NCBI RefSeq assembly: GCF_000472505.1
Contig: NZ_KI421430.1
Coordinates: 1-36,686 of the forward strand
Length of the DNA stretch: 36,686 nucleotides
Source of the DNA: Luteimonas sp. J29
Lineage (GTDB): Bacteria; Pseudomonadota; Gammaproteobacteria; Xanthomonadales; Xanthomonadaceae
Reading direction: 5' to 3'
Position 1 is the stretch's first letter; every line of letters begins with the position of its first letter. The position numbers and the translations under genes are program-made. Of this stretch, positions 5,734 through 14,413 are shown one piece after another. The notes beneath the pieces were generated by a model that saw only the letters and a list, made by a program, of their open reading frames with translations, did no database searches and was not told where the DNA came from.

Positions 5734-7703
5734 CAGGTGCCTCCTCCCGGCATGGACGGGGCGCCATCGCGTCCGCGCGGGGCCGGCGGGTCGGCGCTGA
5801 CGCGGCGGAAGCGGCGGTCGAGCGCGGTGACGAACCCGCCCAGCGCCATCAGCAGGGCGCCGGCCCAGACCCAGCGCACGAACGGCTTGATCTGCAGCCG
5901 CACCGCCCAGGCCCCGTCGCCCAGCGGCTCGCCGAGCGCGGCGAAGCTGTCGGCGAACAGGCCGGCGTGGATGCCGGCGTCGGTCATGATCTGGCCGCCG
6001 CTGGCGTAGGCGCGCTTCTCCGGGTGCAGCATGGCGAGCACGCGCCCGTCGCGCGACACCTGCACCAGGCCGCGGTCTGCGATGTAGTTCGGACCCTGCA
6101 CGCGCTCGACGCCGTCGAAGCGGAACGCGTAGCGGCCGATGCGCGCGGTGTCGCCGGCCTTCATCGCCACTTCCTGCTGCACGTTCTGCGCCTCGACCAG
6201 CAGCGCCCCCACCAGGAACACGGCGATGCCGGCGTGGCCGAGCACCATGCCCAGCATCTCCGGCGTGAACGCGCGTCCGCTGGCGCGCAGCCGGGTCCAG
6301 GCGAAGCGCAGCGTGCCCAGGCCGACCCAGACCGAGGCGAACACGCCGGCGGCGGTCTTGAGCGGGCCCTGCGGCGCCATGAAGTACGCGACCACCGCCA
6401 GCACCAGCGCCAGTCCCAGCCACGGCATCAGCAGCGCCAGCGGCCTGGAGGGCTGCTCCTGCTGCCAGCGGGTGAGCGGGCCCAGCGGCACCAGCAGCAC
6501 CAGCGGCGCCATCAGCAGGATGAACAGGGTGCCGAAGTAGGGCGGGCCCACCGACACCTTGCCCAGGTCGAGCGCGTCGGCCAGCAGCGGGTACAGCGTG
6601 CCCAGCAGCACCATCGCGCAGGCCGCGGCCAGCAGCAGGTTGTTGACCAGCAGCAGCGTCTCGCGCGAGGCCGCGGCGAATGGCCGTCCCTGCGGCAGGC
6701 CGGGCGCGCGCAGGACGTACAGCGCCAGCGCGCCGCCGATCACCAGGGCCAGGAAGGTGAGGATGAACAGGCCGCGGCCCGGGTCGGCGGCGAACGAGTG
6801 CACGCTGGTCAGCACGCCCGAGCGCACCAGGAACGCGCCCAGCAGCGACAGCGAGAACGCGGCGATCGCCAGCAGCAGGGTCCAGCCGCCGAAACTGCCG
6901 CGCTTCTCGGTCACGGCCTGCGAATGGATCAGCGCCGCGCCCACCAGCCAGGGCATGAAGCTGGCGTTCTCCACCGGGTCCCAGAACCACCAGCCGCCCC
7001 AGCCCAGCTCGTAGTACGCCCACCAGGAGCCGAGCATGATGCCGAGGGTGAGGAAGCCCCAGGCGACGTTGGTCCAGGGGCGCGTCCAGCGCAGCCAGCG
7101 CGCATCCACCTGGCCCTCGAGCAGGGCCGCGATCGCGAACGCGAACGGCACCACGAAGCCGATGTAGCCCACGTACAGCATCGGCGGATGGATGATCATC
7201 CCCGGGTCCTGCAGCAGCGGGTTGAGGTCGTGGCCCTCGGCCGCGGCCGGCAGCAGGCGCTCGAACGGATTCGAGGTGAAGACCAGGAACGACAGGAAGC
7301 CGATCGCGACCAGGCCGATCACGCCCAGCACGCGCGCCATCACCGGGTCCGGCAGCCGGCGCGACCACGAGGCCACCGCCGCGTTCCAGATCCCGAGCAT
7401 CAGCGCCCACAGCAGCATCGAGCCTTCGTGCGCGCCCCACACCGCGGTGTAGCGGTACACCATCGGCAGCAGGCTGTTGGAATTGTCGGCGACGTACTTG
7501 ACCGAGAAGTCCTGCTGCACGAACGCCGCGGTCAGCGCGGCGTACGCGCAGGCCAGCAGCGCCAGCTGCGCGAACGCGGCCGGGCGCGCGACCGCCATCC
7601 ACGCCGCGCGGTTGCCGGCCGCGCCGGCCAGCGGGAACAGCGCCTGCAGCAGCGCCGCGAGCAGCGCCAGCAGCAGCGCGGCCTGGCCGAGCTCAGGCAG
7701 CAT
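5733..7703 (-). CDS. ccmF: Haem lyase subunit CcmF
   Basis: 656 aa, the usual length. CcmF is a multi-helix inner-membrane protein that takes haem from holo-CcmE and, with CcmH/I, ligates it to apocytochrome c. The tryptophan-rich haem-handling motif GWGGWWFWDPVENASFMPW lies around residue 230. Further support comes from the conserved N-terminal ELGQ, FLVFTSNPFERL, HPPMLYVGYIGFVVPF and FLVRSGVLTSVHSFA, and many hydrophobic helices with a C-terminal periplasmic domain before the last helix. It lies 54 nt downstream of ccmE and overlaps ccmG by one base. Confidence 0.97.
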   Translation of the reverse strand: MLPELGQAALLLALLAALLQALFPLAGAAGNRAAWMAVARPAAFAQLALLACAYAALTAAFVQQDFSVKYVADNSNSLLPMVYRYTAVWGAHEGSMLLWALMLGIWNAAVASWSRRLPDPVMARVLGVIGLVAIGFLSFLVFTSNPFERLLPAAAEGHDLNPLLQDPGMIIHPPMLYVGYIGFVVPFAFAIAALLEGQVDARWLRWTRPWTNVAWGFLTLGIMLGSWWAYYELGWGGWWFWDPVENASFMPWLVGAALIHSQAVTEKRGSFGGWTLLLAIAAFSLSLLGAFLVRSGVLTSVHSFAADPGRGLFILTFLALVIGGALALYVLRAPGLPQGRPFAAASRETLLLVNNLLLAAACAMVLLGTLYPLLADALDLGKVSVGPPYFGTLFILLMAPLVLLVPLGPLTRWQQEQPSRPLALLMPWLGLALVLAVVAYFMAPQGPLKTAAGVFASVWVGLGTLRFAWTRLRASGRAFTPEMLGMVLGHAGIAVFLVGALLVEAQNVQQEVAMKAGDTARIGRYAFRFDGVERVQGPNYIADRGLVQVSRDGRVLAMLHPEKRAYASGGQIMTDAGIHAGLFADSFAALGEPLGDGAWAVRLQIKPFVRWVWAGALLMALGGFVTALDRRFRRVSADPPAPRGRDGAPSMPGGGT

Positions 7704-7757
7704 GGGGCGCGACCGGTCGTGCGCGGCACGGATGCCGCGCGGCGTAGAGCGGGGCCG

Positions 7758-8240
7758 TCACTGCGTCGCCTCCGCGGGCGGCGCGTCGTCGACGTTGTGC
7801 CTGGCGTGGGCCAGGCCCATCTTGTCGGCCACTTCCTTCGGCACGTAGGTCTCGTCGTGCTTGGCCAGCACGTCCTCGGCCACGAACACGCCGTCGCGCA
7901 TGCGCCCGGTGGCGACCACGGCCTGGCCCTCGCGGAACAGGTCGGGCAGGATCCGGTCGTACACGACTTCCAGCTCGGCGTCGCCGTCGGTGACGCGGAA
8001 GCGCGCCTCCAGCGAGCCTTCCTCGCGCCGGAACGAATCGGTCGCGACCATGCCGCCGAGGCGGAAGCGGGCTTCGCCCGACGACACCGCCTCCCCGGCC
8101 GTGCCCGAGAGCACTTCGTTGGGGGTGTAGAGATAGGCGATGTTGCGCTGGAGCGCGGACGCCACCAGGACGGCCGCGACCGCCGCCGCGGCCAGCAGGG
8201 CCAGCACGAACCAGAGTCGGCGGCGTCGGGTCGGGTTCAT
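7758..8240 (-). CDS. ccmE: Haem chaperone CcmE
   Basis: 160 aa. CcmE binds haem covalently and transiently in the periplasm and hands it to CcmF. A short basic N-terminus and one membrane helix (residues 9-28) precede the OB-fold domain. The haem-binding histidine lies in [13 protein letters not shown], with the nearby tyrosine present. YTPNEV, FRLGGMV and [24 protein letters not shown] are typical. The start overlaps the stop of ccmD (ATGA). Confidence 0.96.
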   Translation of the reverse strand: MNPTRRRRLWFVLALLAAAAVAAVLVASALQRNIAYLYTPNEVLSGTAGEAVSSGEARFRLGGMVATDSFRREEGSLEARFRVTDGDAELEVVYDRILPDLFREGQAVVATGRMRDGVFVAEDVLAKHDETYVPKEVADKMGLAHARHNVDDAPPAEATQ

Positions 8241-8407
8241 CGTTTCAGTTCCTGTTCCCGGGCCTGGCCGCGCGCGGCCTCGCGCCGCGCCAGCAGCCGC
8301 GCCGCGCGCAGCACCTGGGCGATGCGGATGCGCGGGGCCACGAAATCCCACAGCAGCACGGCCGCGAACACGGCGTAGGCGGCCACGACGTAGGCGAGGT
8401 AGCTCAC
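8237..8407 (-). CDS. ccmD: Haem exporter protein CcmD (56 aa)
   Basis: This is a short protein with a GTG start, read as [20 protein letters not shown]... It has one membrane helix followed by a basic, arginine-rich cytoplasmic tail ending REQELKR. CcmD stabilises the CcmABC-CcmE complex and helps release holo-CcmE. Its sequence is poorly conserved, so the call rests on size, topology and position. It is linked by GTGA to the end of ccmC and by ATGA to the start of ccmE. Confidence 0.88.
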   Translation of the reverse strand: MSYLAYVVAAYAVFAAVLLWDFVAPRIRIAQVLRAARLLARREAARGQAREQELKR

Positions 8408-9165
8408 GCCGCACCCCCGCCGGCCAGGCGCCTGACCCAGTCCTTGCCGGCCTCGCGGGCCAGGTTGTCGGCGCGGGCGCGCGCCAGCAGCGAGCCGATC
8501 GCCCAGAACTTGGTCCCGACCACCATCCAGATCAATGGCGGCAGCATGCTCGCGTCCATCGACGACTCGCCGAACACGCGGATCGTCTGGCCCTGGTGCA
8601 GCGAGTTCCACCACACCACCGAGTAACGGATGATCGGCAGCATCACCACGCCGACGATCGCCAGCAGCGAGGCCGCGCGCGCGCCGGCGCGGCGGTCCTC
8701 GATCGCGGCGTACAGGCCGATCACGCCGAAGTAGAGGAACAGCAGCACCAGCTGCGAGGTCAGGCGCGGGTCCCAGTCCCACCAGGTGCCCCACATCGGC
8801 TTGCCCCAGATGCTGCCGGTGGCCAGGGTGATCGCGGTGAACGCGGCGCCGATCGGCGCGCAGGCCATGGCCAGGATCTCGCACAGCTTGATCCGCCAGA
8901 TGAGCGCGATCGCGCCGTAGACGGCCATCAGCGCGAACATCGCCAGGCTCATCCAGGCCGAGGGCACGTGGATGTAGAGGATCCGGAAGCTGTCGCCCTG
9001 CTGGTAGTCGGGCGGGACCACGAACAGCGCCCCGTACAGCCCCACCGCCATGGTCGCCAGGCCGGCGGCGAACGCCCACGGCGCCCAGCGCGCGGCGAAG
9101 CGGTCGAAGTAGGGGGGTGACCCGAGCTGGTGGAACCAGCGCACCACCGGGTGCATGTTGGACAT
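8404..9165 (-). CDS. ccmC: Haem-handling protein CcmC
   Basis: 253 aa. CcmC is an inner-membrane protein with six helices that presents haem to CcmE. The WWD motif reads [14 protein letters not shown] (about residues 125-138). The conserved histidines are in [10 protein letters not shown] and in WWNSLHQG. The start at 9165 follows a long intergenic segment rather than overlapping ccmB, which is unusual for this operon. An in-frame ATG three codons later is an alternative start. Confidence 0.96.
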   Translation of the reverse strand: MSNMHPVVRWFHQLGSPPYFDRFAARWAPWAFAAGLATMAVGLYGALFVVPPDYQQGDSFRILYIHVPSAWMSLAMFALMAVYGAIALIWRIKLCEILAMACAPIGAAFTAITLATGSIWGKPMWGTWWDWDPRLTSQLVLLFLYFGVIGLYAAIEDRRAGARAASLLAIVGVVMLPIIRYSVVWWNSLHQGQTIRVFGESSMDASMLPPLIWMVVGTKFWAIGSLLARARADNLAREAGKDWVRRLAGGGAA

Positions 9166-9389
9166 CAGGGCGTCTGCTCGCGGGGAGGGGGCTGTCGGGC
9201 CGCCGGAGGGCCCGTCAGGGCGCCGGCATCCCTGGCCAAGTGCCTATTTTTTCAGACATGACCGGCAGGGCCAAGCCCGGGGAGATGGACAGGATGCCCC
9301 ATGCCGGCCCGCGACGCCCGGCCGTCCGCCCGGCGCGGTCCGGGCAAGGCGGCAGGACCGGCGCGCGCACGGGGGAGACGGGGCGGCCG
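9166..9389. other. ccmC upstream region with an AT-rich island
   Basis: A non-coding segment. Around 9244-9262 lies a short AT-rich patch (minus strand CTGAAAAAATAGGCAC) in otherwise very GC-rich DNA. It is the best visible candidate for a separate promoter of ccmCDEFGHI. A weak hairpin CGGGCC/GGCCCG lies near 9200-9215. Confidence 0.35.
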
Positions 9390-9440
9390 GGGCAGGGGGA
9401 GCCACGGGGAGCCAAGCGCAGGCGCGAAGGGACAGGAAGA

Positions 9441-9524
9441 GGCAGACCGAACCTGGAGGCGGGAAGCGGCAGCGGAACCTGGAGGAGGCGGGAAGAGGCA
9501 GCCGAACCAGGAGAAGGCAGGAGA
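9441..9524. repeat. Degenerate 27-29 bp tandem repeat within a purine-rich tract
   Basis: Three imperfect copies: 9441-9467, 9468-9496 and 9497-9524. Each begins GGCAG, continues with an AACC(T/A)GGAG core and ends in a G/A run such as GGCGGGAAG. They sit inside a strongly purine-biased tract (about 9390-9620) on the plus strand. The ccm transcript would therefore be C/U-rich and G-poor here. No convincing coding frame is present. Confidence 0.7.
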
Positions 9525-9639
9525 ATGGAGAAAGCAGGAGAAGGTAGGAGCGGCAGGAGGAGGCGGAAGCAGGCCGAGCAGGCGGAGAGGGGTGATCGAC
9601 AGGGAGCGGGGGCAGAGGAAGTCGATCGATGCGGGGCCG

Positions 9640-9703
9640 GTCGCGGCTGAAGCCGCTCCTACAACGGTTGCAGCGATTCTGTAGGAGCGGCTTCAGCCGC
9701 GAC
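9640..9703. repeat. REP pair (BIME-like) between ccmB and ccmC
   Basis: Two copies of a 23-nt REP in inverted orientation: minus 9640-9662 and plus 9681-9703, 18 nt apart. The unit has a GTAG head followed by GAGCGGCTTCAGCCGCGAC, whose GCGGCTTCAGCCGC part is an imperfect palindrome. The pair can form a long hairpin in the ccm transcript just after ccmB. Confidence 0.93.
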
Positions 9704-9722
9704 CGAACTTGCCCCGCCAGCG

Positions 9723-10412
9723 CTACTGCGCCGCGATCCGGATCGCACCGGCCGCTGCGACCGGCGCCAGCACCAGCGCCAGCACCAGCCCGGCCGCCAG
9801 CAACAGCAGCCCGCCCGAAGCGTCGTGCCCCTGGGCCGCCTGGGCCACGCTGCCGGCGCCGAACACCAGCACCGGCACGTACAGCGGCAGCGCCAGAAGG
9901 GCCAGCAGCACGCCGGCGCGGCGCATGCCCACGGTCAGGGCCGAGACCACCGCGCCGATCAGGCTCAGCAGCGGCGTGCCAAGCGCCAGGGCGGCCAGCA
10001 GCACCGGCCACAGCCCGCGCGGCAGGTACATCAGCTCGGCCAGCAGCGGCACCGCCACCAGCAGCGGCACGGCGGTGGTGAGCCAGTGCATCAGGGTCCG
10101 CACCAGCACCAGCCAGGCCAGCGGCACCGGCGCCAGCCGCCACTGCTCCAGCGACCCGTCCTCGGCGTCGCCGCGGAACAGGGTGTCGAGCGCCAGCAGC
10201 CCCGACAGCAGCACCGCCACCCACAGCACGCCCGGCGCTGCGCGGGCCAGCAGGTCGCGCTCGCTGCCCAGCGCCAGAGCGAACAGCACCACCACCAGGA
10301 TCGCGAACAGGGCCGGCTGCAGCGCGTCGCCGCGGCGACGCCAGAGCAGGCGCAGGTCGCGCACCACGAGGGCACGGGCAGCGGACGCGAGGGTGGGCGC
10401 GCCGTCGCTCAT
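9723..10412 (-). CDS. ccmB: Haem exporter permease CcmB
   Basis: 229 aa, normal for the family, with six hydrophobic helices. CcmB pairs with the ATPase CcmA and contributes to release of haem-loaded CcmE from CcmC. Typical parts are the N-terminal [41 protein letters not shown] and [15 protein letters not shown]. The start overlaps the ccmA stop (ATGA). Downstream, instead of ccmC, comes a REP pair starting 20 nt after the stop. Confidence 0.95.
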   Translation of the reverse strand: MSDGAPTLASAARALVVRDLRLLWRRRGDALQPALFAILVVVLFALALGSERDLLARAAPGVLWVAVLLSGLLALDTLFRGDAEDGSLEQWRLAPVPLAWLVLVRTLMHWLTTAVPLLVAVPLLAELMYLPRGLWPVLLAALALGTPLLSLIGAVVSALTVGMRRAGVLLALLALPLYVPVLVFGAGSVAQAAQGHDASGGLLLLAAGLVLALVLAPVAAAGAIRIAAQ

Positions 10413-11065
10413 GCGGCTTGCTCCGCCCGGTCCAGCACCAGCAGTCGCGTGCGCACCGGCGGCGCGGCGTAGGCGCCGTGGGTCGTGACCAGGGCCGCGC
10501 CGCCGGCGTCGAGGTGGGCACGGACCATGCGGTTGACCAGTTCGATGCCCGGCAGGTCGAGGTTGGCGTAGGGCTCGTCGAGCAGCCACAGCTGGGCCGG
10601 CGACAGCCACAGCCGCGCCAGCGCCAGGCGCCGGCGCTGGCCGGCCGACAGGTTGCGCGCCGGGGTGTCCTCGTAGCCGGCCAGCCCGGCGATGCCCAGC
10701 GCCTGCACGATGTCCACGCCCGCGCGCCGGCCGAGCAGGCCGCACAGGTATTCGAGGTTCTCCACCGCGCCGAGGTCCGCCTTCAGCCCGGGCAAGTGGC
10801 CGAGGTAGGCCACTTGCCCGGCGCGGGCCGCCGCGGCGGCGGCCACGCCGTGCAGGCGCACCTCGCCGGTCGCGCCGTCGAGCAGTCCCGCCAGCGCCCG
10901 CAGCAGGGTGGTCTTGCCGGCGCCGTTGCCGCCCTGCACGAGCAGGGCCTCGCCGGCCTCGACGCTGAAGTCCAGTGGGCCGAACAGGGGCACGTCGTCG
11001 CGGGCGAAGCCCAGGCCGCGCACGTCGATCAGCGGCGCGGGGGCGGGAGGGGCGTCGGGCATCAC
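10409..11065 (-). CDS. ccmA: Haem exporter ATP-binding protein CcmA
   Basis: 218 aa ABC ATPase of the CcmAB complex. Walker A is [17 protein letters not shown] (about residues 40-56), the signature [14 protein letters not shown], and Walker [14 protein letters not shown] short Pro/Ala-rich N-terminal extension precedes the domain, so the exact start (MMPDAPP versus the next ATG) is open. It follows the DUF3293 gene by 31 nt. Confidence 0.95.
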   Translation of the reverse strand: MMPDAPPAPAPLIDVRGLGFARDDVPLFGPLDFSVEAGEALLVQGGNGAGKTTLLRALAGLLDGATGEVRLHGVAAAAAARAGQVAYLGHLPGLKADLGAVENLEYLCGLLGRRAGVDIVQALGIAGLAGYEDTPARNLSAGQRRRLALARLWLSPAQLWLLDEPYANLDLPGIELVNRMVRAHLDAGGAALVTTHGAYAAPPVRTRLLVLDRAEQAA

Positions 11066-11096
11066 GGGCGCTTCGGCCGACGGTCGGCCATCGCGG

Positions 11097-11582
11097 TCAT
11101 TGTAGCCAGTCGACGTTGGCGTCGTCGGGGTGCTCGTCCGGACGCGCCGCGTCCATGCGCAGCCGCACCCGTTGCCCCGGGCGCCACCACAGCGACCCGA
11201 GCTGTCCGAACCGGCGCGCGAGCGCGTCGAACTCCGGCGCGTCCATGTCCATCACCAGCCAGCTCGGCTCGCGCCAGGTCCGGTTCGGGGCCTGGGCGAA
11301 GGCCGGCAGGAACCGGCGCCCGCTGGCCAGCAGGGCGTCGTGCAGGGCGTCGTCGGCGTGGCGGTTCTCCTCGCTGCTGCGTTCGATCGACTGCGGGTTC
11401 CAGGCCGAGAGCATCCCGAACGAGGTCGCGTCCGGGTAGGCGAGTTCGAGGCCGGGCGCGGGCAGGCCGACGACGATGTCGTGCCATGAGCCGCCGTGCT
11501 GCCACTGGTACTCGGCCCTGAGGTAGGCCTCCAGCAGCGCCGCCACGCGCGCGCCATCGAACCGGTGGTCGGCGTTCTCCAT
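11097..11582 (-). CDS. DUF3293 domain-containing protein (161 aa)
   Basis: This is a soluble protein matching the DUF3293 pattern: an N-terminal [12 protein letters not shown], then [11 protein letters not shown] in the middle (the family's SAWNP signature), then [16 protein letters not shown]. The function of the family is unknown. It is the first gene of the minus-strand block that continues into ccmA, 31 nt away, so it may be co-transcribed. The divergent gap of about 200 bp to the mini-ORF and aminotransferase on the other strand must carry both promoters. Confidence 0.83.
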   Translation of the reverse strand: MENADHRFDGARVAALLEAYLRAEYQWQHGGSWHDIVVGLPAPGLELAYPDATSFGMLSAWNPQSIERSSEENRHADDALHDALLASGRRFLPAFAQAPNRTWREPSWLVMDMDAPEFDALARRFGQLGSLWWRPGQRVRLRMDAARPDEHPDDANVDWLQ

Positions 11583-11746
11583 GCGCGCTCAGTGGTACCT
11601 GGCAGGGCAGAGGGCGTGCCGCCCGATGGGGTCGCCGCGGCCGCCACGCGCGCAGCCGACCGTGCCGTCCGCGGGCCGGGGGAGCGCCGTGCGAAGCCTG
11701 CTCGGGGTCAACATCCCGACAGGTGTAACCCATCGGAACCGGATCG

Positions 11747-11752
11747 TAAACT
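11747..11752 (+). promoter_or_regulatory. Candidate -10 box upstream of the aminotransferase
   Basis: TAAACT lies 10 nt before the ATG of the short upstream reading frame at 11763 and 30 nt before the aminotransferase ATG. No clear -35 is visible. Confidence 0.35.
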
Positions 11753-11762
11753 GCCGGTCCCC

Positions 11763-11786
11763 ATGCCCCTGCCCGAGACGACATGA
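11763..11786 (+). CDS. Seven-codon upstream ORF (possible leader peptide MPLPETT)
   Basis: An ATG at 11763 opens seven codons, and its TGA stop overlaps the aminotransferase ATG as ATGA. It has almost no leader if transcription starts after the TAAACT box at 11747-11752. The main gene has only a weak Shine-Dalgarno (GAG), so coupled re-initiation is plausible. A chance ORF cannot be excluded. Confidence 0.35.
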   Translation: MPLPETT

Positions 11787-12928
11787 CCCAGTCCAAGCTG
11801 CCGAAGGTCGGCACCACCATCTTCACCGTGATGTCGCAGCTGGCGCAGGAGCACGGCGCGGTGAACCTGGGGCAGGGCTTCCCGGATTTCCCGGTCCCGG
11901 CGGAGCTGGTGGCGGCGCTCGACCAGGCCATGCGCGACGGCCACCACCAGTACGCGCCGATGACCGGCGTGCCGGCGCTGCGCCAGGCGATCGCCGACAA
12001 GACCGGGCGCGTCTACGGGCACCGTCCCGACCCCGACGCCGAGGTCACGGTGACCAGCGGGGCGACCGAGGCGATCTTCAACGCGGTGCACGCGGTGGTG
12101 CGCGCGGGCGAGGAGGTGGTGGTGCTCGACCCGTGCTACGACAGCTACGAGCCGGCCATCGACCTGGCCGGTGCGCGCGCGGTGCACGTGCCGCTGGACC
12201 CGGCGACCTTCGCCCCCGACTGGCAGCGCGTGCGCGAGGCGATCACGCCGCGCACCCGGATGCTGATCGTCAACAGCCCGCACAACCCGTCCGGGGCGAT
12301 GTTCTCGGAAGCCGACCTGCGCGCCCTCGCGTCGATCGTCGCCGACACCGGCGTGTTCCTGCTCTCGGACGAGGTCTACGAGCACATCGTGTTCGACGGC
12401 CGCCGGCACGAGTCGGTGCTGCGCTACCCGGCGCTGCGCGAGCGCGCCTTCGTGGTATCGAGCTTCGGCAAGACCTACCACTGCACCGGCTGGAAGATCG
12501 GCTACTGCATCGCACCGCCGGCGCTGTCGGCCGAGTTCCGCAAGGTGCACCAGTACAACGTCTTCAGCACCTTCACCCCGGGCCAGCACGCGTTCGCCAC
12601 GATGCTTCAGGCGCACCCGGAGCATTACGAGCAGCTGGGCGCGTTCTACCAGGCCAAGCGCGACCGCTTCCGCGAACAGCTCGCGACCACGCGGCTGCGC
12701 CCCCTGCCGGTGCCCGGCGGCTATTTCCAGCTGGTCGACTACTCGGAGGTGAGCGACCTGGACGACGCCGCGTTCTGCCGCTGGCTCACGATCGAGAAGG
12801 GCGTGGCCGCGATCCCGCTGTCGCCGTTCTACGATGCGCCGCCGGCCGGGCAGCGACTGGCGCGGCTGTGCTTCGCCAAGCACGAGGCCACCCTGGACAA
12901 GGCGATCGAACGCCTGCAAAGGCTCTAG
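11783..12928 (+). CDS. PLP-dependent class I/II aminotransferase, methionine/glutamine type (YbdL-like)
   Basis: 381 aa, full length. It is a fold-type I aminotransferase resembling E. coli YbdL and glutamine transaminase K, which transaminate keto-methionine and aromatic keto acids with glutamine as donor. Support: VNLGQGFPDFPVPAELV at the start, YAPMTGVPALRQAIA, TSGATEAIF, NSPHNPSGAMFS, the DEVYEHIVFDG aspartate, and the PLP lysine in SSFGKTYHCTGWKIGYC (about residue 233). FSTFTPGQHA is typical of this subgroup. The omega-amidase gene follows within 63 nt. That enzyme destroys the product alpha-ketoglutaramate and so supports a glutamine-linked role. A more general kynurenine/aromatic specificity remains possible. 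Confidence 0.88.
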   Translation: MTQSKLPKVGTTIFTVMSQLAQEHGAVNLGQGFPDFPVPAELVAALDQAMRDGHHQYAPMTGVPALRQAIADKTGRVYGHRPDPDAEVTVTSGATEAIFNAVHAVVRAGEEVVVLDPCYDSYEPAIDLAGARAVHVPLDPATFAPDWQRVREAITPRTRMLIVNSPHNPSGAMFSEADLRALASIVADTGVFLLSDEVYEHIVFDGRRHESVLRYPALRERAFVVSSFGKTYHCTGWKIGYCIAPPALSAEFRKVHQYNVFSTFTPGQHAFATMLQAHPEHYEQLGAFYQAKRDRFREQLATTRLRPLPVPGGYFQLVDYSEVSDLDDAAFCRWLTIEKGVAAIPLSPFYDAPPAGQRLARLCFAKHEATLDKAIERLQRL

Positions 12929-12977
12929 CGCCCGCAGGGGGTCCGGGTCGCGGCTACCCCTTCCGTTGGCCATGGGC

Positions 12978-12983
12978 TAGGCT
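12978..12983 (+). promoter_or_regulatory. Leaderless-type -10 box of the omega-amidase gene
   Basis: TAGGCT, then 7 nt, then ATG at 12991. The same spacing is seen before metX, kdsB and the NHL gene. It favours 12991 over the ATG at 12985 and suggests expression independent of the upstream aminotransferase. Confidence 0.4.
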
Positions 12984-12990
12984 CATGGCC

Positions 12991-13791
12991 ATGGACAACA
13001 GACTGCGCATCTCCCTCGTCCAGGGCGCCACGCGCTGGCACGACCCCGAAGGCAACCGGGAGTACTACGGCGGGCTGATCGCCCCCCTGGCCGGCACCAC
13101 CGACGTGGTGCTGCTGCCGGAAACGTTCACCAGCGGCTTCTCCAACGACGCCATCGAACGGGCCGAGACCATGGACGGCCCGACCGTGGACTGGATGCGC
13201 GAGCAGGCGCGCAGGCTCGACGCGGCGATCTGCGGCAGCGTCCAGCTGCGCGTCGACGGCAAGGTGTACAACCGCCTGCTGTGGGCCACGCCCGACGGCG
13301 AACTGCGGCACTACGACAAGCGCCACCTGTTCCGCTACGCCCGCGAGCACGAACGCTATGCGCCGGGGCGCGACCGGCTGACCCTGGAATGGCGCGGCTG
13401 GCGGATCTGCCCCATGGTCTGCTACGACCTGCGCTTCCCGGTGTTCTCGCGCAACCGCTTCGGCGTCGAGCGCCCGGATGCGCTGGACTACGACCTGCTG
13501 ATCTACATCGCCAACTGGCCGGCGCCGCGCGCACAGGCCTGGAAGACCCTGCTGCGGGCGCGGGCGATCGAGAACCTGTGCTACGTCGCCGGCCTCAACC
13601 GGGTCGGCGAGGACGGCAACGGCCTGCCGTACTCCGGCGACAGCGCGGTGATCGACTTCCTCGGCAACCCGGCCAGCGAATGCGCCGACGCCGAGGTGGT
13701 CTCGACCACGACCCTGCAGTGGGCGCCGCTGGCCGCGCACCGGGAACACTTCCCGGCGATGCTCGACGCGGACGCGTTCGAACTGCGCTGA
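12991..13791 (+). CDS. Omega-amidase of the nitrilase superfamily (YafV-like)
   Basis: 266 aa. It hydrolyses the omega-amide of alpha-ketoglutaramate (and ketosuccinamate) to the keto acid and ammonia. The nitrilase Glu-Lys-Cys triad is visible: Glu in LLPETFTSGFS, Lys in YDKRHLF and Cys in CPMVCYDLRFP (about residue 141). GSVQLRVDGKVYNRLLW and YIANWPAPRAQAWKTLLRARAIEN are typical of the YafV/Nit2 branch. The start at 12991 is preferred because a TAGGCT box lies 7 nt upstream; an ATG two codons earlier (12985) is possible. It forms a functional pair with the aminotransferase just upstream. The stop is 22 nt from the convergent thioesterase. Confidence 0.9.
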   Translation: MDNRLRISLVQGATRWHDPEGNREYYGGLIAPLAGTTDVVLLPETFTSGFSNDAIERAETMDGPTVDWMREQARRLDAAICGSVQLRVDGKVYNRLLWATPDGELRHYDKRHLFRYAREHERYAPGRDRLTLEWRGWRICPMVCYDLRFPVFSRNRFGVERPDALDYDLLIYIANWPAPRAQAWKTLLRARAIENLCYVAGLNRVGEDGNGLPYSGDSAVIDFLGNPASECADAEVVSTTTLQWAPLAAHREHFPAMLDADAFELR

Positions 13792-13813
13792 CCGGTGGCG
13801 GCGGCGCCGGCGC

Positions 13814-14266
13814 TCAGCCCGGCGCGCGCTCGCCCAGGATCTGGCTCACCGACTGCGCCAGCACCACGATCCTGCCGGCCTCGTTGCGGGCCTCGGCGTG
13901 GATGTGCAGCGTGTTGCGGGTGCGTTCGACCAGCCACGCGCGGCAGGTGATGCTGGCATCGTTCGAGGTCACAGGCCGCAGGTACTGGGCATCGAGGCTG
14001 GCGGTGGCGCTGGGCGGCGCGATCAGGAACGAGAACGGGCCGATGGTGTTGTCGAGCGCGGCGACGATGAAGCCGCCCTGCATGTTGCCCAGCGGGTTGC
14101 GGTAGCGCGGCAGCACCGGGAAGCGCATGGTCAGGGCGCGGCCATCCTCGTACTCGACCACTTCGCCCTGCATGTCGAGCAGGCACGGCGGCGGCACGAG
14201 CGCGTGCACCGGTTCGGGAAGCCGGGCGCGGATCAGGGCGGCGAGGTCGGGCGGGGCGGAAGGCAT
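13814..14266 (-). CDS. PaaI-type hotdog-fold thioesterase (150 aa)
   Basis: This is a single hotdog domain of the 4HBT/PaaI group, which hydrolyses acyl-CoA or aryl-CoA thioesters. The helix-start motif NPLGNMQGGFIVAALDNTIG (about residues 56-75) carries the catalytic-region Asn/Gln and Gly residues. LDAQYLRPVTSNDASITCRAWLVERTRNTLHIHAEARNEAG follows, matching the second half of the fold. The start at 14266 gives MPSAPPDLAALI; no strong Shine-Dalgarno is seen. The substrate is unknown. It is a single gene convergent with the omega-amidase gene and divergent from comEC. Confidence 0.85.
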   Translation of the reverse strand: MPSAPPDLAALIRARLPEPVHALVPPPCLLDMQGEVVEYEDGRALTMRFPVLPRYRNPLGNMQGGFIVAALDNTIGPFSFLIAPPSATASLDAQYLRPVTSNDASITCRAWLVERTRNTLHIHAEARNEAGRIVVLAQSVSQILGERAPG

Positions 14267-14413
14267 CTCGTTGCTCGCGCGAAGGAGGGGCCACGGATGG
14301 TAAGCCCCGCGCGGGGTTCGGACGATTCCTACCCGCGGACGCCGGCCGCGCCGATGGCAGCCGGACCGCGCAGGGAGCCACCGTGGTCCGGACTGATCAC
14401 CGGCAGGGCGACC

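Noticed and set aside
9117..9684. Overlapping open frames in the purine-rich ccmB-ccmC gap
   Set aside because: The translations are Arg/Gly/Glu repeats caused by the base bias. There are no ribosome sites and no family resemblance, and a REP forms part of the frame.
9640..9703. Intrinsic terminator after ccmB
   Set aside because: The hairpin is a REP pair without a U-tract on the ccm strand. It may affect transcript ends but is not a standard terminator.
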